From assembly GCF_019279795.1 (NCBI RefSeq), contig NC_056750.1:699152894-699216893 (forward strand): 64,000 bases of DNA. Direction: 5' to 3'. The notes beneath the pieces were generated by a model. It searched no databases. It saw nothing but the letters and a program-made list of their open reading frames with translations, and was not told the origin of the DNA. This DNA comes from Protopterus annectens. Its lineage: Eukaryota > Chordata > Ceratodontiformes > Protopteridae. Below, piece by piece: positions 9,727 to 21,319 of this stretch (its first letter is position 1; the number at the start of each line of letters is the position of its first letter). A program made the position numbers and the translations under genes.

Positions 9727-12700
9727 CCTTAAAGGTACATTAAAAAATATTTAAATTGTAACTGATATATAATGTATGGAATTCTGATCTTAACCTAATG
9801 GACGTGATTTTGCTGGCTAAGTCAAAGGATAGGATCCAAAACTAATTGCTTTAAAAAGCAGCTAGAGCTGGTATTTTTTTACAGTAAATCAGTTGTAAGA
9901 CACCATACTATTGATCAACATTTCAGTTCCATGAATCTGCAAATATCTCATGAGCTGGTTCAACCTTAAAAGCAATTATCTTTATAAGTGGGGGTGAAAC
10001 ACCCTAGGTGGACAGCATGAAGTATCATATTTTCTTTTTTCTTATATTATTGTTCACAAATTTGCAGACGTGCTTATACAAAGACATGGTTGTAAAATAC
10101 ACAACACATATCCTCTTTTTGTTTTGTTTTTTTTAACAGTATCTGATTTACATCATAATGGTTGGCACATTCAATAAACAGATATTGCCCAGAAAAGCCT
10201 CTTCCCATGTTTACTTCACCTGCAAGAATCCAGACATTCTCAACATCATCAAAATCCATTTCAAGAATACCAAAACAGTATAAAGTAACTGTACATTTTG
10301 TCAAACAGAATAAAAAAAATTGGAAGTTTAACAGCAAAATGCAGGACTTCTTACACACAACTTACACGAGTAATAGATGACTGCATCTTTCGCAGGGCTG
10401 TCAACCCTTACCTAGAATCCCCACAAAAGGGACACGAGTAGAACTCAAATTGCAATACCAAGGTGTCACAAATTCTGTGGAAAAACAAACACTATTGTCC
10501 CTTGTCTTGAGTGTTTGCATCCTTGTACTATAAGGTTGGAGGTGTAATGATATAGGGGTGAAGTCCCCCTACATAACCAACGTTAGTTACGTATATAAAC
10601 AGAGGTTTTGCCTCACAACATTATAACAGTTGTACATGCACAAGATCACTCCTCTAATCAAACTGCACATACCAAAGACAGCTGTAAGGTATCCTACATC
10701 AACACAAACAAAGCTGACTGCAGAGTTAGTAATAAGACATCAAACTTTGTGTTGTGTTTTTATACATTTTACTTGTTTTTTGATGAGTCGTGCATGTCAT
10801 CAGCTTTCATTGTTTTTGTTTGCTCACATTTGCCAATGTAGGTTAAACATGAACACAAAAAAATACATTTTGCTAGCCATGTAGGCAGAATTGCTTGGTG
10901 AACAGCCTACCCTACTTTGCTGGTACAAAAGTAAAAAAAACTTTGGTCCATTTTCCTGAAATATTTTGTCCTTTTAAAATAACACCTCAATTGCCTGTGT
11001 AAAATCAGTAGACATATCTCTACCTGTTATTGTAAGGTTTTTGGTAGAAAACTGCTAACAGAACTACTTTAGGCATGAAAAAGTGTTGGTCTAAGTGCCA
11101 GCCTATACTAGTGGAAGGGTATGAAGGATTTCTCAGAAATCAAGGCCTACAGGTCTGAAATTCTTCCTGCTCAGGTAATTTCCACCAAAACCAAGATCTG
11201 TTAAGATAGGAATTCAAGAGCAGTATTATTAGTTGGTTCCATGGGAATAAAGTTTTTTTATTACAAAGTTAAGGTCCTAAATAGGGAGCAGTTGTCTCCT
11301 TAATTTCTGAAATGAAAAACTCTTTTGAAAAAAAAAATCATTTAAATGGTGAGAGAGAGAGAGAGAGGCCAACAGAGGCTCCAGGAGCAGTCAAGATGAT
11401 AAGTACACTATACACAATGAATGCATGTCCTTTAACAAATAAAAGATTACTTTATAGCAAAACATCCAAGGCAGATGTTAGCAGAGGAAGCATGATACTC
11501 TTCCCATACCATAAAAAGAAATTTATTCCATTGTATTATGACTGTTTCCTGACATCTTGCTAGGTCCATAACACTTCATTTGGGAAGGAGGCCTGGCAAG
11601 GGATCATGTTCTACCATCCAGGCTCCGACTTTGAGGACTTTAGGCTTGGGTGTAGCAAGGTTCCTCTTGCTGTATAAAAATGCACAAGGGGGCAATGTGA
11701 CAAGTGGCTCCTATTTTCTCAGCAATACAGGCTTGAAAATCCATGGTTGACTTGGTCAAACTATTAGGACAAATCTTAACCTGCTTTCTCTTGCCTTTAA
11801 GGGGCCTCCTGGAAGTGGGGAAGGGGTACAGGAGACTCCATTCCACAGAACAAAAAACTTGCTAAACCTGTGAAGGAGAGATGAAGTAAATAGTAGCATT
11901 TCTAGAAACAACACACAACTTACTGTCAGACTGGTTGTGGAAATTCTTATCTAATTCCTACAGGGAAGGTGGGTGGCAGATCTGCAGAACTGGTCTGCAA
12001 AGAAGTTGAGGGAGGAACGCATGCACATAGCCTTCCGAAGTACATTCATTGAGAGGTTAGATCCAGGCTGTCATGTCTAGGCTGCAGAGCTAACAAGAAT
12101 GAGTCCCTCACCCAACCTGCTTATGTAGTAAATAACAATGGTGCTTTCTGTGGCAAATTTCTGGGCTCCCTATCTCCTGAGTCATTTTGAATGTTAGCAA
12201 TGCATATTTCTGGGCTACTGTTTTCTTGACAATTATGGGATTCACTCTGATCTAGTAGCTCCATCTGTCCTAATACTATAGGACTCTTGTATTATCTTTT
12301 CACTCAAAATCTCCTGCAGGTATACCTGTTGCATATCCTGTTTTTCTACTGTCACCTTGTTCTGTGAGCTAATTAGGGCAAGCTGTAAAAACTATGTTAT
12401 TACAGGTACAGTCCAAGGATTCCAAGGACTGCTACCCTACATTTAAGTGAAGACAGTTTCCCATGTCATATATTTATATTTAATATACCTGTCACCTTCT
12501 CTCATTCTGTTCAGTTTCCAATCTTAATTTCTCACACTAATACATTCATTTTTACCCTAACATGTTTCTTCTCCCATTGAAGATGGTCATCCTACATCAA
12601 TTCATTTCTGCCTGCAAATTCTATTTATTGTTGATTTCTTAGAATGGAATTTAAGGCCTAACTCCTTTTCATACTAACAAAGTATATTTGAAACTTTTGG

Positions 12701-12947
12701 TAATATCTTACTCATTTTCCATAAGCATCTAATTATCAGGGGGCAAGTACTCCTCACATGCCTTCATCATCACGATACATTACATTGTATCCATTGGCAT
12801 AAGTTTTACATCACAATCAGGAAACAATTCAGTGAGTAACCTTGGTACATACTCCTAGGCAGTTTCAGCTGAACAAAAGTTTGTACATTCACCATTACCC
12901 TCACCCATAGTCCTTACATAATGCCATAAAATACAATGGGAGTTAGG

Positions 12948-13081
12948 GGTTGAAATAATGGTTAGGTTTTTACCTAAGAGACACAAGATGCAAGGTTTTA
13001 TTCTCACATTTCAAGGGGAATTGGCTATGCTTAAAATGGCCTGCAAGGGTAGCTAGCCTAGTATTTACCTATGACCTATCA
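12948..13081 (+). mobile_element. tRNA-derived SINE with a CR1-type 3' tail
   Basis: The head resembles a tRNA gene promoter, with an A-box-like AATAATGGTTAGG and a B-box-like AAGGTTTTATTC. It is followed by GGCTATGCTTAAAATGGCC and a tail TAGCCTAGTATTTACCTATGA, which resembles the 3' ends of the CR1 copies in this window (25420-25457, and 16262-16320 reversed). A second copy lies on the minus strand at 21320-21452. Confidence 0.65.
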
Positions 13082-13341
13082 GAAACATCCCCTCATCCAC
13101 AACCTGATAGACCTGCTTTTCCCTGGCCATTCTTCTCTACTCACTCAAACTTCAAAAGCAGCTTCCAATGATCAGTGGATGAACTTTCCTTCAAAGCAGT
13201 GTCCCTGAGTATCAGCTAACATCACAGATAACCTTTTACAGTCTCACTGTCAAAACCCTGGCAAACCCTTTAGCATCTGAATTATACACCACAATTGACC
13301 TCAAGTCCCCCTTGTCATTTGACAGAATTAGTGTCTATATT

Positions 13342-13393
13342 ACCTGATCGAACGTTTAGGTTAGCGAATACCTAAACGTCGATCTGGTAATAT
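13342..13393. repeat. Imperfect inverted repeat (hairpin)
   Basis: A 22-bp arm starting ATTACCTGATCGAACG is followed after about 10 bp by its near-complement. No element could be tied to it. Confidence 0.7.
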
Positions 13394-13693
13394 CGAAAAA
13401 TTAAAACAGCGAACGGCTGATTTAACGTAGGGAATGAATTCCCTCAGCCACAAAAAAAAAATTTAAACCAAAATGAAGTACCATTTGCCTCACATACCCC
13501 CCAATGTGGGGGGCTGTACCCAACCCAAACCATTATATATGGAGGTACTCACCAGAAAACTGCCTAAACACCAGAGACTATCCAAACACAAACGTGCAAC
13601 ACCTAATACAGCACCTACAGCACTCAATACACATAAAAACCAAATAAGCCCCTAAGGCAAAGAACATCTAAACCAATTTTTTTTATTTTTTTA

Positions 13694-14165
13694 GTCATAG
13701 GTGACTCCATTGTGAGACACACAGATGTCCCACTCACCAGGCTGGACAAGGAGAAGGTTACGGTCAGCTGGCTCTCAGGTGCCAGGATCTATCAGATCAC
13801 ACATGCACTCAAGCCTCTCAACAACAAGTATCATTATGACTACATCACAATTCATGTTGGTGTGAATGACTTGAGATGTACCTCACTGGACTATATGAAG
13901 AGCTCTATGAATGTGTGTCCCAGGCATGTATGTCCCTAGCCTTGAGCAGCCTTCTACCCTCACCTAGAATGATACCACAATGTAAGCAAAAAATGACTGA
14001 CTTTAACAATTGGTTTAGTTTCTGGTGTCATTCTAAGGAGATCCAGTTCCTGTCAGCCTGTGATGACATGGCTGATAGACCATGCTGCTTTGCCAGAGAT
14101 GGTCTTCACCTGTCACCTCTAGGTTTTCAATTACTGGCTAAGGCACTTGCCTCCCCATAGTGCCT
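13694..14165 (+). pseudogene. CR1-1 SGNH-hydrolase (esterase-like) domain
   Basis: Reads VIGDSIVRHTDVPLTRL, then VGVNDLR, then RDGLHLSPLGFQ. These are the GDS, GxND and DxxH blocks of SGNH hydrolases. An esterase-like domain of this kind is known in ORF1 of vertebrate CR1 elements. Two ORF pieces (13712-13939 and 13876-14160) in different frames show a frameshift near 13890. The stop at 14158-14160 falls in a CCCCATAG context that varies among copies. Confidence 0.75.
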
Positions 14166-14638
14166 TTTTTAGGCAAGGTCTCAAGAACAAAATTTCCAAA
14201 ATGAAAATATCACTCACAAATAAATTAAAGGTTATGCTGCTAAATGCTACTGCACTGTATAGAAGCACTGCTCTCCCTGAAGGATGTTGATGTCTGGGCA
14301 GTCACAGAAACATAGTTCAGGGCTGCAGAGAGTACCCTGGCCTTGCAAGGCTACAATGCCTTCTATACTTTCAGACCACAAAATGAACGTGTGAGAATCA
14401 AACAAGGAGGAGTATCTATCTTCATCAAAGATAAATACACCTCTAGACTGGTTAGACAGGAAAACTCCATGGAGTGACTCCAAGTTCAACTAACTGTGGG
14501 TAAGACCCCCTTCAATGAGCCAAGATATCCATACTGCTTATTTGGATCTACTTAAGTCAAATTACAACCAAACACTCTAGTCATGGGCAATTTTAACTAT
14601 CCCTCCATTAACTGGGAAACTTACACATACGCAAAGAC

Positions 14639-14729
14639 CTAGTTTCTGGTTTGTTTTTTTATACATTGGAGTATGTGTAGTTCAACCTACACATACTCCA
14701 ATGTATAAAAAAAACAAACCAGAAACTAG
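14639..14729. repeat. Foldback palindrome at the L2 insertion 5' end
   Basis: Arms 14639-14680 and 14687-14729 are reverse complements over 42-43 bp. The only visible difference is a T run of 7 against 8, and the loop is 6 bp. The right arm is genuine L2 coding sequence (protein LHILQCIKKTNQKLG), so the left arm is an inverted duplicate of the L2 5' end. Confidence 0.92.
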
Positions 14730-15277
14730 GTCTGCTATATTGGAACAAAAAATTCCTAACCCCTGAATCTAGACTTACCCTGGGCCAGGCACTCCTCCTC
14801 CCCTCCCTCTTATACGCCGCCCCAGTTCTTACCAATATCCAGGCCTCCACTCTAAACAAACTGCAACAGACTTACCATAAAATAGCCAGATTCATTACTA
14901 ACTCCCCATACAACTCACACCACTGCATTTCTTTAAACTCTCTTCAATGGCTTGAACTTCCCCAGTTTCTGCTATCTTATCAATTTCATATGCTACACTC
15001 TATTCTTTATAAAACCTCCTTCTGTCCATCTCTATCTTCCTTAGTCTCCATCTACATCCCATCCCGGACCCTCCGTACTTCTAACCAACAATTACTTGAT
15101 ATCTACCACCCGAAAAGGTCAGTAGGCAAACTACTCTACAAACACTCCCTTGCCCATGCTTGGAACAAAATTCCCCTTGACTTACGTTCAGTCTCCCACA
15201 CCTCACACTTTAAAAATGAACTAAAAGCTTATTTTCTCAATTCCAGAACCTGCACTTGCCATGACCCTGCCTAGTCT
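14730..15277 (+). pseudogene. L2 ORF2 C-terminal fragment
   Basis: Reads SRLTLGQALLLPSLLY, then QWLELPQFLLSYQ, HAWNKIPLDLRS and HFKNELKAYFL, which is the region after the RT in L2/CR1-group LINEs. The last 94 codons (14990-15274) are open. With no RT core it is a dead 3' fragment. Confidence 0.78.
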
Positions 15278-16376
15278 TCCTTCCCTTTATGTACCCTAAA
15301 AAGGACCATAGTTAGTACCTCATTACACCCCCTCTCTCTAATGTGTCTACTATGCATTTGCACAATTTTCTACAAACAAAAAATATTAATTGTTAACCTA
15401 TTGAACTATATCAATGTAAAATTGCTTATTTTTAATGCAACTTTAACTTTATGCATGTATCCCAACATATGTGAATTGTTTTGCTATAACTGCTATTATA
15501 TCAATATTGTTTAAAATTGTACTTGTTTTTAAATGTATTACTGGAGCTTTTCTCCTCGGGTCTCCACTGAAAATGGGCCACAAGCCCAGTTGGACAAACC
15601 CGGTTAACAAATGTCAATAAATACATAAATAAATATTATACGAGTACTAACATGCTCACACACAGGTTCCTGGACTTTGTTAGCACTAATGCCCTGGAAC
15701 AAACAGTATGCAACCCCAAAAAGGGCTCAAATATTCTCAACCTGGTCCTCACCACCATGGGTGACTGTTGCACCACCACAAGTATAGAACCCTAACTGGT
15801 TAAATCTGATCACATATTAGTCACATTTGAAGCAGCTATAACTCCTAAACTGCTCTTAGGTGAATTCAGGCTAGAAAATTTCACTAAAGCTAATTATACA
15901 CTCCTAAGGAATGGCATAAATAATTTTCGAGCTCCTGTTCCCTCAGATGGCATTGACAACTATGCTAAGGTATACACAAATACCCCTGTACAAATACACA
16001 AATGCACTGACACCTGTATCTGATAGGATCAAAACAAGATCCTCAAGAAAAAACAAGCCTCCCTGATGGACATCTAGCATTAATTATGCAACAAGAGGAA
16101 GAAGTCGCTAGCTAAGAATAAAAAAGAGAGGTCTCAGCACTTGAACACCCTCCTCTGCTTGAACAAACAAATAAGATTTAGTGTAAAATTCTCTAAGGAC
16201 AACTTTGGAAAAAAATTAGCAACCATAGCTAAGGATAAGCATAAGGCATTCTTCAACTATATAGGTTCATAGGTTCATACTAGGCTATCTGCCCTAGGGC
16301 ATTTATAAGCCTAGCCAGAGTGTGTTTGGCTTTCACCACCCATTTTAAATTAATTTTGATATGCCCTTTTTCGAGG

Positions 16377-17944
16377 TTAGTATACTGTGCCTCTGTCTAA
16401 CACTGACACGGAAGAGATACCCGGGGTAAACCTACGATTCCCCATCCACTCATCAAGATTCCTCTTGAAGAGAGTCAATGAGGGACTCTGCCTAACCTGG
16501 ACTGGGATTTTATTCCAGAGTGAAGGGAGCCTCTGGGTTATGAATCTGTCCCTCCAGCATGTCCTATTTATTTCAGTGCTGAGGTTCAAGTCTCTCGAGC
16601 GCGTAGCTCGATGGGATTTGGATTTTCTGAGGTGCAGCATGTCCATTAATTCCAAGTTGGACATGGCTTTATACGTCAGGCACAGATCACCTCTGAGCAG
16701 GTGGTATGCCACTGAGTAGAGTTGGAGTTTCTTTAACCGGGCAGCATATGGCGTCTGTTTGAGCCCTTTGACCCTCTTGGTGAGGTACTTCTGGGGTCTT
16801 TCCAGTTGCTGCAGGTGTCTGGTAAGGTACATCCCAAAAGGGGCATTGTACTCAATTATGGGCCTGATGAGGGATGAGTAAAGAGGCACGATGACCTCCC
16901 TTGATCTAGATGTGAATCCCTTCATGATTAGGTGGGCTATATAAAATGTTTTTCTAACCACTTTGGCCACGTGGTTGTCAAATGAGAGATTGCTATCAAC
17001 TTGGATCCCCGGGTCCCTAATTACTTCTTCCGTACTTAATGGATTACCACCTATGTGGTAATTTGTGGGCACTTTGTTTTTGCCAAAGGGGATGACTATA
17101 CACTTTTTGGCGTTTAGCTTGAGGCCATGGCTCTGGCACCAGTTGTCTGTTTCTATGAGGCCCTTTTGGAGGACACTTGTGTCGGCTGGAGAGTCGATTA
17201 TAGCGCCCATTTTGCAGTCATCTGCGAACTTGGTCAGCCACAGTCCTTCCGTGTTGGCCTGTACCTCCGAGAAATATATACCGAACAGGAGAGGTCCCAG
17301 GACTGAGCCATGTGGGATGCCACTTGTAACTGGTTTGGAGTCTGACATGGCTTTAGCAATTCTAACCATGTGGGTTCTGTCCTTGAGCCAGTTTGCAACC
17401 CATCTAGTGACATAGGGGTTTATATTTAAGCTGGTGAGCTTATCTATAATGCCCAAGTGGGGTATTGTATCGAAGGCTTTTGCGAGGTCCAGGTAGGCTG
17501 TGTTGACCACCTTCCCCTCGTCAATGGCCTTGGTGACTGTTTCAAAGAAATCGACCAGGTTTAAGAGGCAGGATCTGCCCTTAACAAAGCCGAACTGGGT
17601 AGGATCCAGTGTCTGTAGGTCCACAATATCTTTTTTATGAGGTCCATGATGATACTTTCCATAGCTTTGCAGACCAAGCTAGTCAGGCTTATGGGGCGAT
17701 AGTTTCCAGGATCCATTGAGGCACCACCTTTGTGGAGAGGGACCACTGTTGCTGTACGCCACTCTTTGGGTACATATCCTGTGGTAAGGCTGAGATTGAA
17801 CAGTAGTTTTATGTTTGTGTTTAGCTCTTCTTGGAGTTCATGTAGGACGCAGCCCGGGACACCGTCTGGTCCCATTGATGCTATGTTTTTTGCTTTGGAG
17901 AGGGCGGCTCTTACCTGAGCATCTGAGATGTCAGGGGGCAGCAC
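16377..17944 (-). pseudogene. CR1-2 reverse transcriptase
   Basis: Two frames. 17561-17944 holds the RT start (SMGPDGVPGCVL, then DPGNYRPISLTSLVCKAMES). 16377-17624 holds 415 codons with FGFVKGRSCLLNL, AYLDLAKAFDTIPH, GIPHGSVLGPLLFGIYFS and the catalytic FADDCK. The C-terminal CR1 region follows, ending LTLFKRNLDEWMGNRRFTPG. A frameshift near 17610 separates them. RT motif order and wording match the CR1 clade. Confidence 0.88.
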
Positions 17945-18942
17945 TCTGCTGGGATAGATATTTGCCCTTTTGGTGGGGAGGGGGGGGAGAAGTTTGTGCT
18001 GAACCTGTCAGCTAGGATGTTGGCAATGTCTGTGGGTTCGGTGTATTTTTTGTCATTTTGGACTAATTCTGAGCATATCTGGGAATTCCCACCCAGGTTC
18101 CTAACATAACTAAAGAAAGCCTTGTGATTATCCTTAGTGTCCTGTGCAATTTTTCTCTCGAAGCTAGCCTTAGACGATTTTATGAGTGCCCGTAGTTTTT
18201 TGCTAACACTGATCAGAGATGCCTTCCCTTTTTGGGATTTTGCTCTATCATGTAGTAGCTTCCTCCTTCTATTGTATAGTTTGTTTATGGCTGGGGTCCA
18301 CCAGACAGGACGTCTGCCTTTGGAGGATTGGGTCTTGGTTTTATTTGGGATTGCATGATCCATGCATTCCTGAAGGTGTTCATAGAATGCGTTTATAAAG
18401 GATTCTGCGGTCTTGGCCGTATTTTCCACAGGCCCAGGGGCTTTGAAGGATTCCACTTCGGTTTTGAGGAGTGTGAAATTTGCTTTAGAGAAGTTTTTCA
18501 CTGTGGTTTTCTGGGCAGGGGGTGGGGTAGGGATGTGAATATCCAGTGAGATTAGTTTATGGTCTGATCTTACCAGTGAGGGATACACTTCTGGTCTGGA
18601 GCACAGAGTCCCCATGTTGGTGATGATCAGGTCCAGTATGTTTTCCCCTCTTGTGGGAGTGGTAACAAGTTGTTCCATAGCATTTGAGTTTATAAATTCT
18701 AGGAACCTTTGAGCTAGGATGTTGGAGCTAGAGTAATGCTCCCAGTCTATGTTTGGGTAGTTGAAGTCACCCAATATAATGGTGTTTGGAGAGACCTTCA
18801 TATTTTCCAGTGTTCTCAGGAAGGCCGAGTGGGGTTCCTGGGTTTGGGAGGGTGGTCTGTAGCAGGCTATAAACTGGAAGGCAGTTTTACCCACTGTTAG
18901 TTGCACATGGATAGTCTCTGATGCTTCGTGCTGTGCCACCAA
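17911..18942 (-). pseudogene. CR1-2 endonuclease (main part) and linker
   Basis: APE-like endonuclease blocks: IACYRPPSQ, ILGDFNYPNIDW, NILDLIITN and VRSDHKLISLDI, the last including the catalytic SDH. The linker follows with RRPVWWTPAINKLYNRRR and DNHKAFFSYVRNLGG. It is in frame with the upstream piece apart from the inserted stop, and ends in a frameshift near 17935. Confidence 0.83.
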
Positions 18943-18978
18943 CCTGGAGGTGTGGGTATCTTTGACGAATATTGATAC

Positions 18979-19776
18979 TCACCCTCCTTTTCTGGTTTGG
19001 TCCAAGTTTTGGGGACGAAAAGCATGGTATGAGGTATAACCTGGTAGTGCTGGGGTGCTCTCGGGAGCCTTGAACCAGGTTTCTGTTACTGCACAGATAT
19101 CGATGTTCTCCATGCTAAGGAGAGTTTCGAGTGCATGCATCTTGAGGTTTAGACGTCTGGCGTTGAGTAGCATTACTCTTACTTTCTTATCCCTTGTGAT
19201 ACCTATGGAGGTGGGTTTGTCTTTTGAGCCTTGCCTAAAAAAGGCACTATGGGGGGTAGCAAGAGCCTTTGCCAATATCTGAAAGCCCAAGGGTGACAGG
19301 TGCAAGCCGTCCCTAGCGAAGCATCGTGGCCTGTCGAGCATGTCATCCCAGGCTGACAGGCATTGGATCCCCTTTGAATGACACCAATACTTAAGTCAAT
19401 TGTTGAAATTGATCATCTTGTCTTCATATTGTGGCATCATTCTTGGTGAGGGTAAGATGCTACTCAAGGTCAGGGTCATACCAGCCTGGGCCACATGCTC
19501 AGAGAGCTCCTCTATGTCTCTTTTCATGTAGTCCAGGGAGGTACGTCTCAGGTCATTCGCACCAGCATGGACAATGACTGAGTCATATTTGTACTTGCCT
19601 TGGAGTGACCTGAGTGCTTGTGTTATGTGGCGGATCCTAGCGCCTGACAGGCAGCTCACCGTGACCTTCTTGTTCAGCCTGGTGAGTGGGACGTCAGTGT
19701 GCCTGACGATAGAGTCACCTATTACAAGTGTATCAGTGTGTTGTTTAGCCTTAAGGGCTGTGACTGTTTGGCACAC
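18979..19776 (-). pseudogene. CR1-2 SGNH hydrolase joined to the endonuclease N-terminus
   Basis: One frame from 19776 to 18979 with a single nonsense change, TGG to TGA near 19393 (FNN then stop, where CR1-1 has FNNW). SGNH blocks: VIGDSIVRHT, AGANDLR and ARDGLHLSPLGFQ. The same frame continues without a stop into the endonuclease start (MLLNARRLNLK, then ICAVTETWF). At about 18979 an extra TGA codon interrupts RKGG and VSIF. Confidence 0.8.
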
Positions 19777-19848
19777 TGGCTTTGTGAGCTATGTGTTGCA
19801 CATGTTTTGTTTTGGGGTAGTGGTTGCTTGGGTGTCTGCTTTGGATCC

Positions 19849-21058
19849 GTAACCTAAAAGTTAGGACCGACATGTGTGCTGAACTAGCTGTGGATACCAT
19901 CACAGACACTGACCCTGCAAAAATAGCTAACCTATAAGCCAACAGGTTTTGCCCCCTGACCCTATAAATTTCCAGTGATCACTCCAAGGCCAAAAACACA
20001 GCCTCTGTGGGACTAGATGGCATCCCAGGCTGCATTTTAAATGGTCTAAAACATGCGTTATTAACTCCATTAGATACTCCCCATCCACAGTCTGAGTACT
20101 GGTTTTGTCCCTGCTGAATGGAAAACATCAACCGTCATCCCTTCATGAAGGGGGTACAGCAACAGACCCTGGGAACTACAGACCCATAAGCTTAGCCAGC
20201 CTTTTCTGTAAGGCCATGGAACGAATCATCATACACCTTATAAATAAGTATATAGGTGTACTCCAAACCCTTGATCTGACACTGTTTGGTTTAGTCAAAG
20301 GCAGATCATGCCTGTTAAATTTGATGGAATTTGTCTATGGCTCTGATAAAGTTTTTTGACAAAGGCAAATCTATACAGCCTACTTTGACTTAGCCAATGC
20401 TTTTGACACAATCCCACATTTGAGCACCACTAATAATCTCTCCCAGTTGAATATCAACCCTTATGTCATCTAGTAGGTTGCTAACTGCCTCACTGGCAGA
20501 TCACACTCAAAGTTGGGAACTTTACCTCAACCAGCATACCTGTCACCATTGGGTGGTCACAGGGGTCAGTGCTGGGCCCACTATTGTTTGAAATATACTT
20601 CTCAGACGTTCAGAACAAAACAGAGTGGCTGTGGCTGATTAAGTTTGTTGATGACTGCAGATTAGGTGCAATCACTGAATCCCCAAACAATGTCAATATA
20701 CTTCAAGAGGGACTTATAGAAACCAGTAATTGGTGCCAAAGCCATGGACTCAAACTCAGTGGTAAAAATGCATTATCATCCCCTTCAGTAAAGACAATAT
20801 CCCTGCAGACTATCAAATAAATAGCAATACACTAAGTAACAACTCAGTAGTGAGAGACTTGGGAATGCAAGTTGACTGTAGCGTAAACTTTGCCCACCAT
20901 GTACTGTGGTAAGGAGGGCATTCACATCGCACAAGTCATTAGTGAAGGCATTGCTTCAAGAGCAAAACAGGTCATAGCACTCGTGTATTCAACCCTTATC
21001 ATGCCAATAATTGAGTAAAATGTGGAGTTCTCCATACTATAAGCTGAATAGAGTGTTT
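19849..21058 (+). pseudogene. CR1-1 reverse transcriptase
   Basis: Continuation of CR1-1 beyond the inserted CR1-2. Blocks such as DPGNYRPISLASLFCKAME, LVKGRSCLLNL and VLGPLLFEIYFSDVQ are visible, with FVDDCR in the position of the catalytic FADD. Several stops and frameshifts are present. The 3' end is lost near 21058, where a minus-strand CR1 fragment follows. Confidence 0.8.
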
Positions 21059-21074
21059 ATTTGCCAAATTCCTA

Positions 21075-21300
21075 GGTTCCTTGGTTCATAGATTGGTACT
21101 AGGCTATTGGCCCTAGGGCCTATACAAACCTAGCCAAACAATTCCCCGGATATTTCTTCCCACAATATTTACTTCCCTGGACCCCTGTCTAGCAGGGAGA
21201 CAGACATGATCCGTGGGGTGAATTTCCTATCTCCCATCCAGTCGTCAAGGTTCCTCTTGAAGTGGGCCAAGGAGGCACTCTGCTTAACATGTATTGTATG
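21075..21300 (-). mobile_element. CR1 3'-end fragment
   Basis: The sequence after GGTTCATAGATTGGTACTAG parallels 16262-16520, the 3' UTR and last codons of CR1-2, including the GTTCCTCTTGAAG stretch. It is a short 5'-truncated insertion. Confidence 0.75.
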
Positions 21301-21319
21301 ATGTGCTAGTCAAGTATAT

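Larger units (their letters stand above)
9216..12947. other. No recognisable gene or element
   Basis: AT-rich sequence with only short ORFs. It contains an (AT)n tract, a short tandem duplication and a GA-rich tract near 11350. One 94-codon minus-strand ORF (10074-10358) is discussed as a weak lead only. Confidence 0.5.
14639..15640 (+). mobile_element. L2-clade LINE, 3' fragment inserted in CR1-1
   Basis: Belongs to the same family as the minus-strand copy at 28055-30740. The C-terminal protein and the 3' sequence around 15545-15600 (GGAGCTTTTCTCCTCGGG) match it in reverse complement. It ends in an AATAAATACATAAATAAATA tail. The CR1 reading resumes at about 15648. A short target duplication of ATACG type is possible but not clear. 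Confidence 0.85.
14200..16260 (+). pseudogene. CR1-1 endonuclease and linker, broken by an L2 insertion
   Basis: Degenerate APE-type endonuclease sequence (KQGGVSIFIKDKYT, then MGNFNYPSINWETY) up to 14638, resuming after the L2 insertion at 15641 with RFLDFVSTNALEQ. It continues to LATIAKDKHKAFFNYI at 16255. There are many stops and frameshifts. Confidence 0.75.
16262..19848 (-). mobile_element. CR1-clade LINE copy CR1-2, nearly full coding length
   Basis: Minus-strand CR1 inserted into CR1-1. The 3' end at 16262 has a CCTATGAACCTATGAA-type tail, and the sequence runs through RT, linker, endonuclease and SGNH domains to about 19848. It is the most continuous CR1 here and served as the guide for reading the other copies. 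Confidence 0.87.
13441..21058 (+). mobile_element. CR1-clade LINE copy CR1-1, interrupted
   Basis: One plus-strand CR1 copy in three pieces: about 13441-14638, 15641-16260 and 19849-21058. The gaps are an L2 insertion and an opposite-strand CR1. The pieces join in protein order: SGNH hydrolase, then endonuclease, linker and reverse transcriptase. For instance the protein breaks at KDKHKAFFNYI before 16260 and resumes at RNLK near 19850, matching the continuous copy CR1-2. The 5' limit is uncertain. Confidence 0.82.

Noticed and set aside
13342-13393. Hairpin considered as a Helitron or MITE end
   Set aside because: No CTRR end, no matching partner repeat and no target duplication could be found.
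17065-17415. 116-codon plus-strand ORF
   Set aside because: Antisense of the CR1-2 reverse transcriptase.
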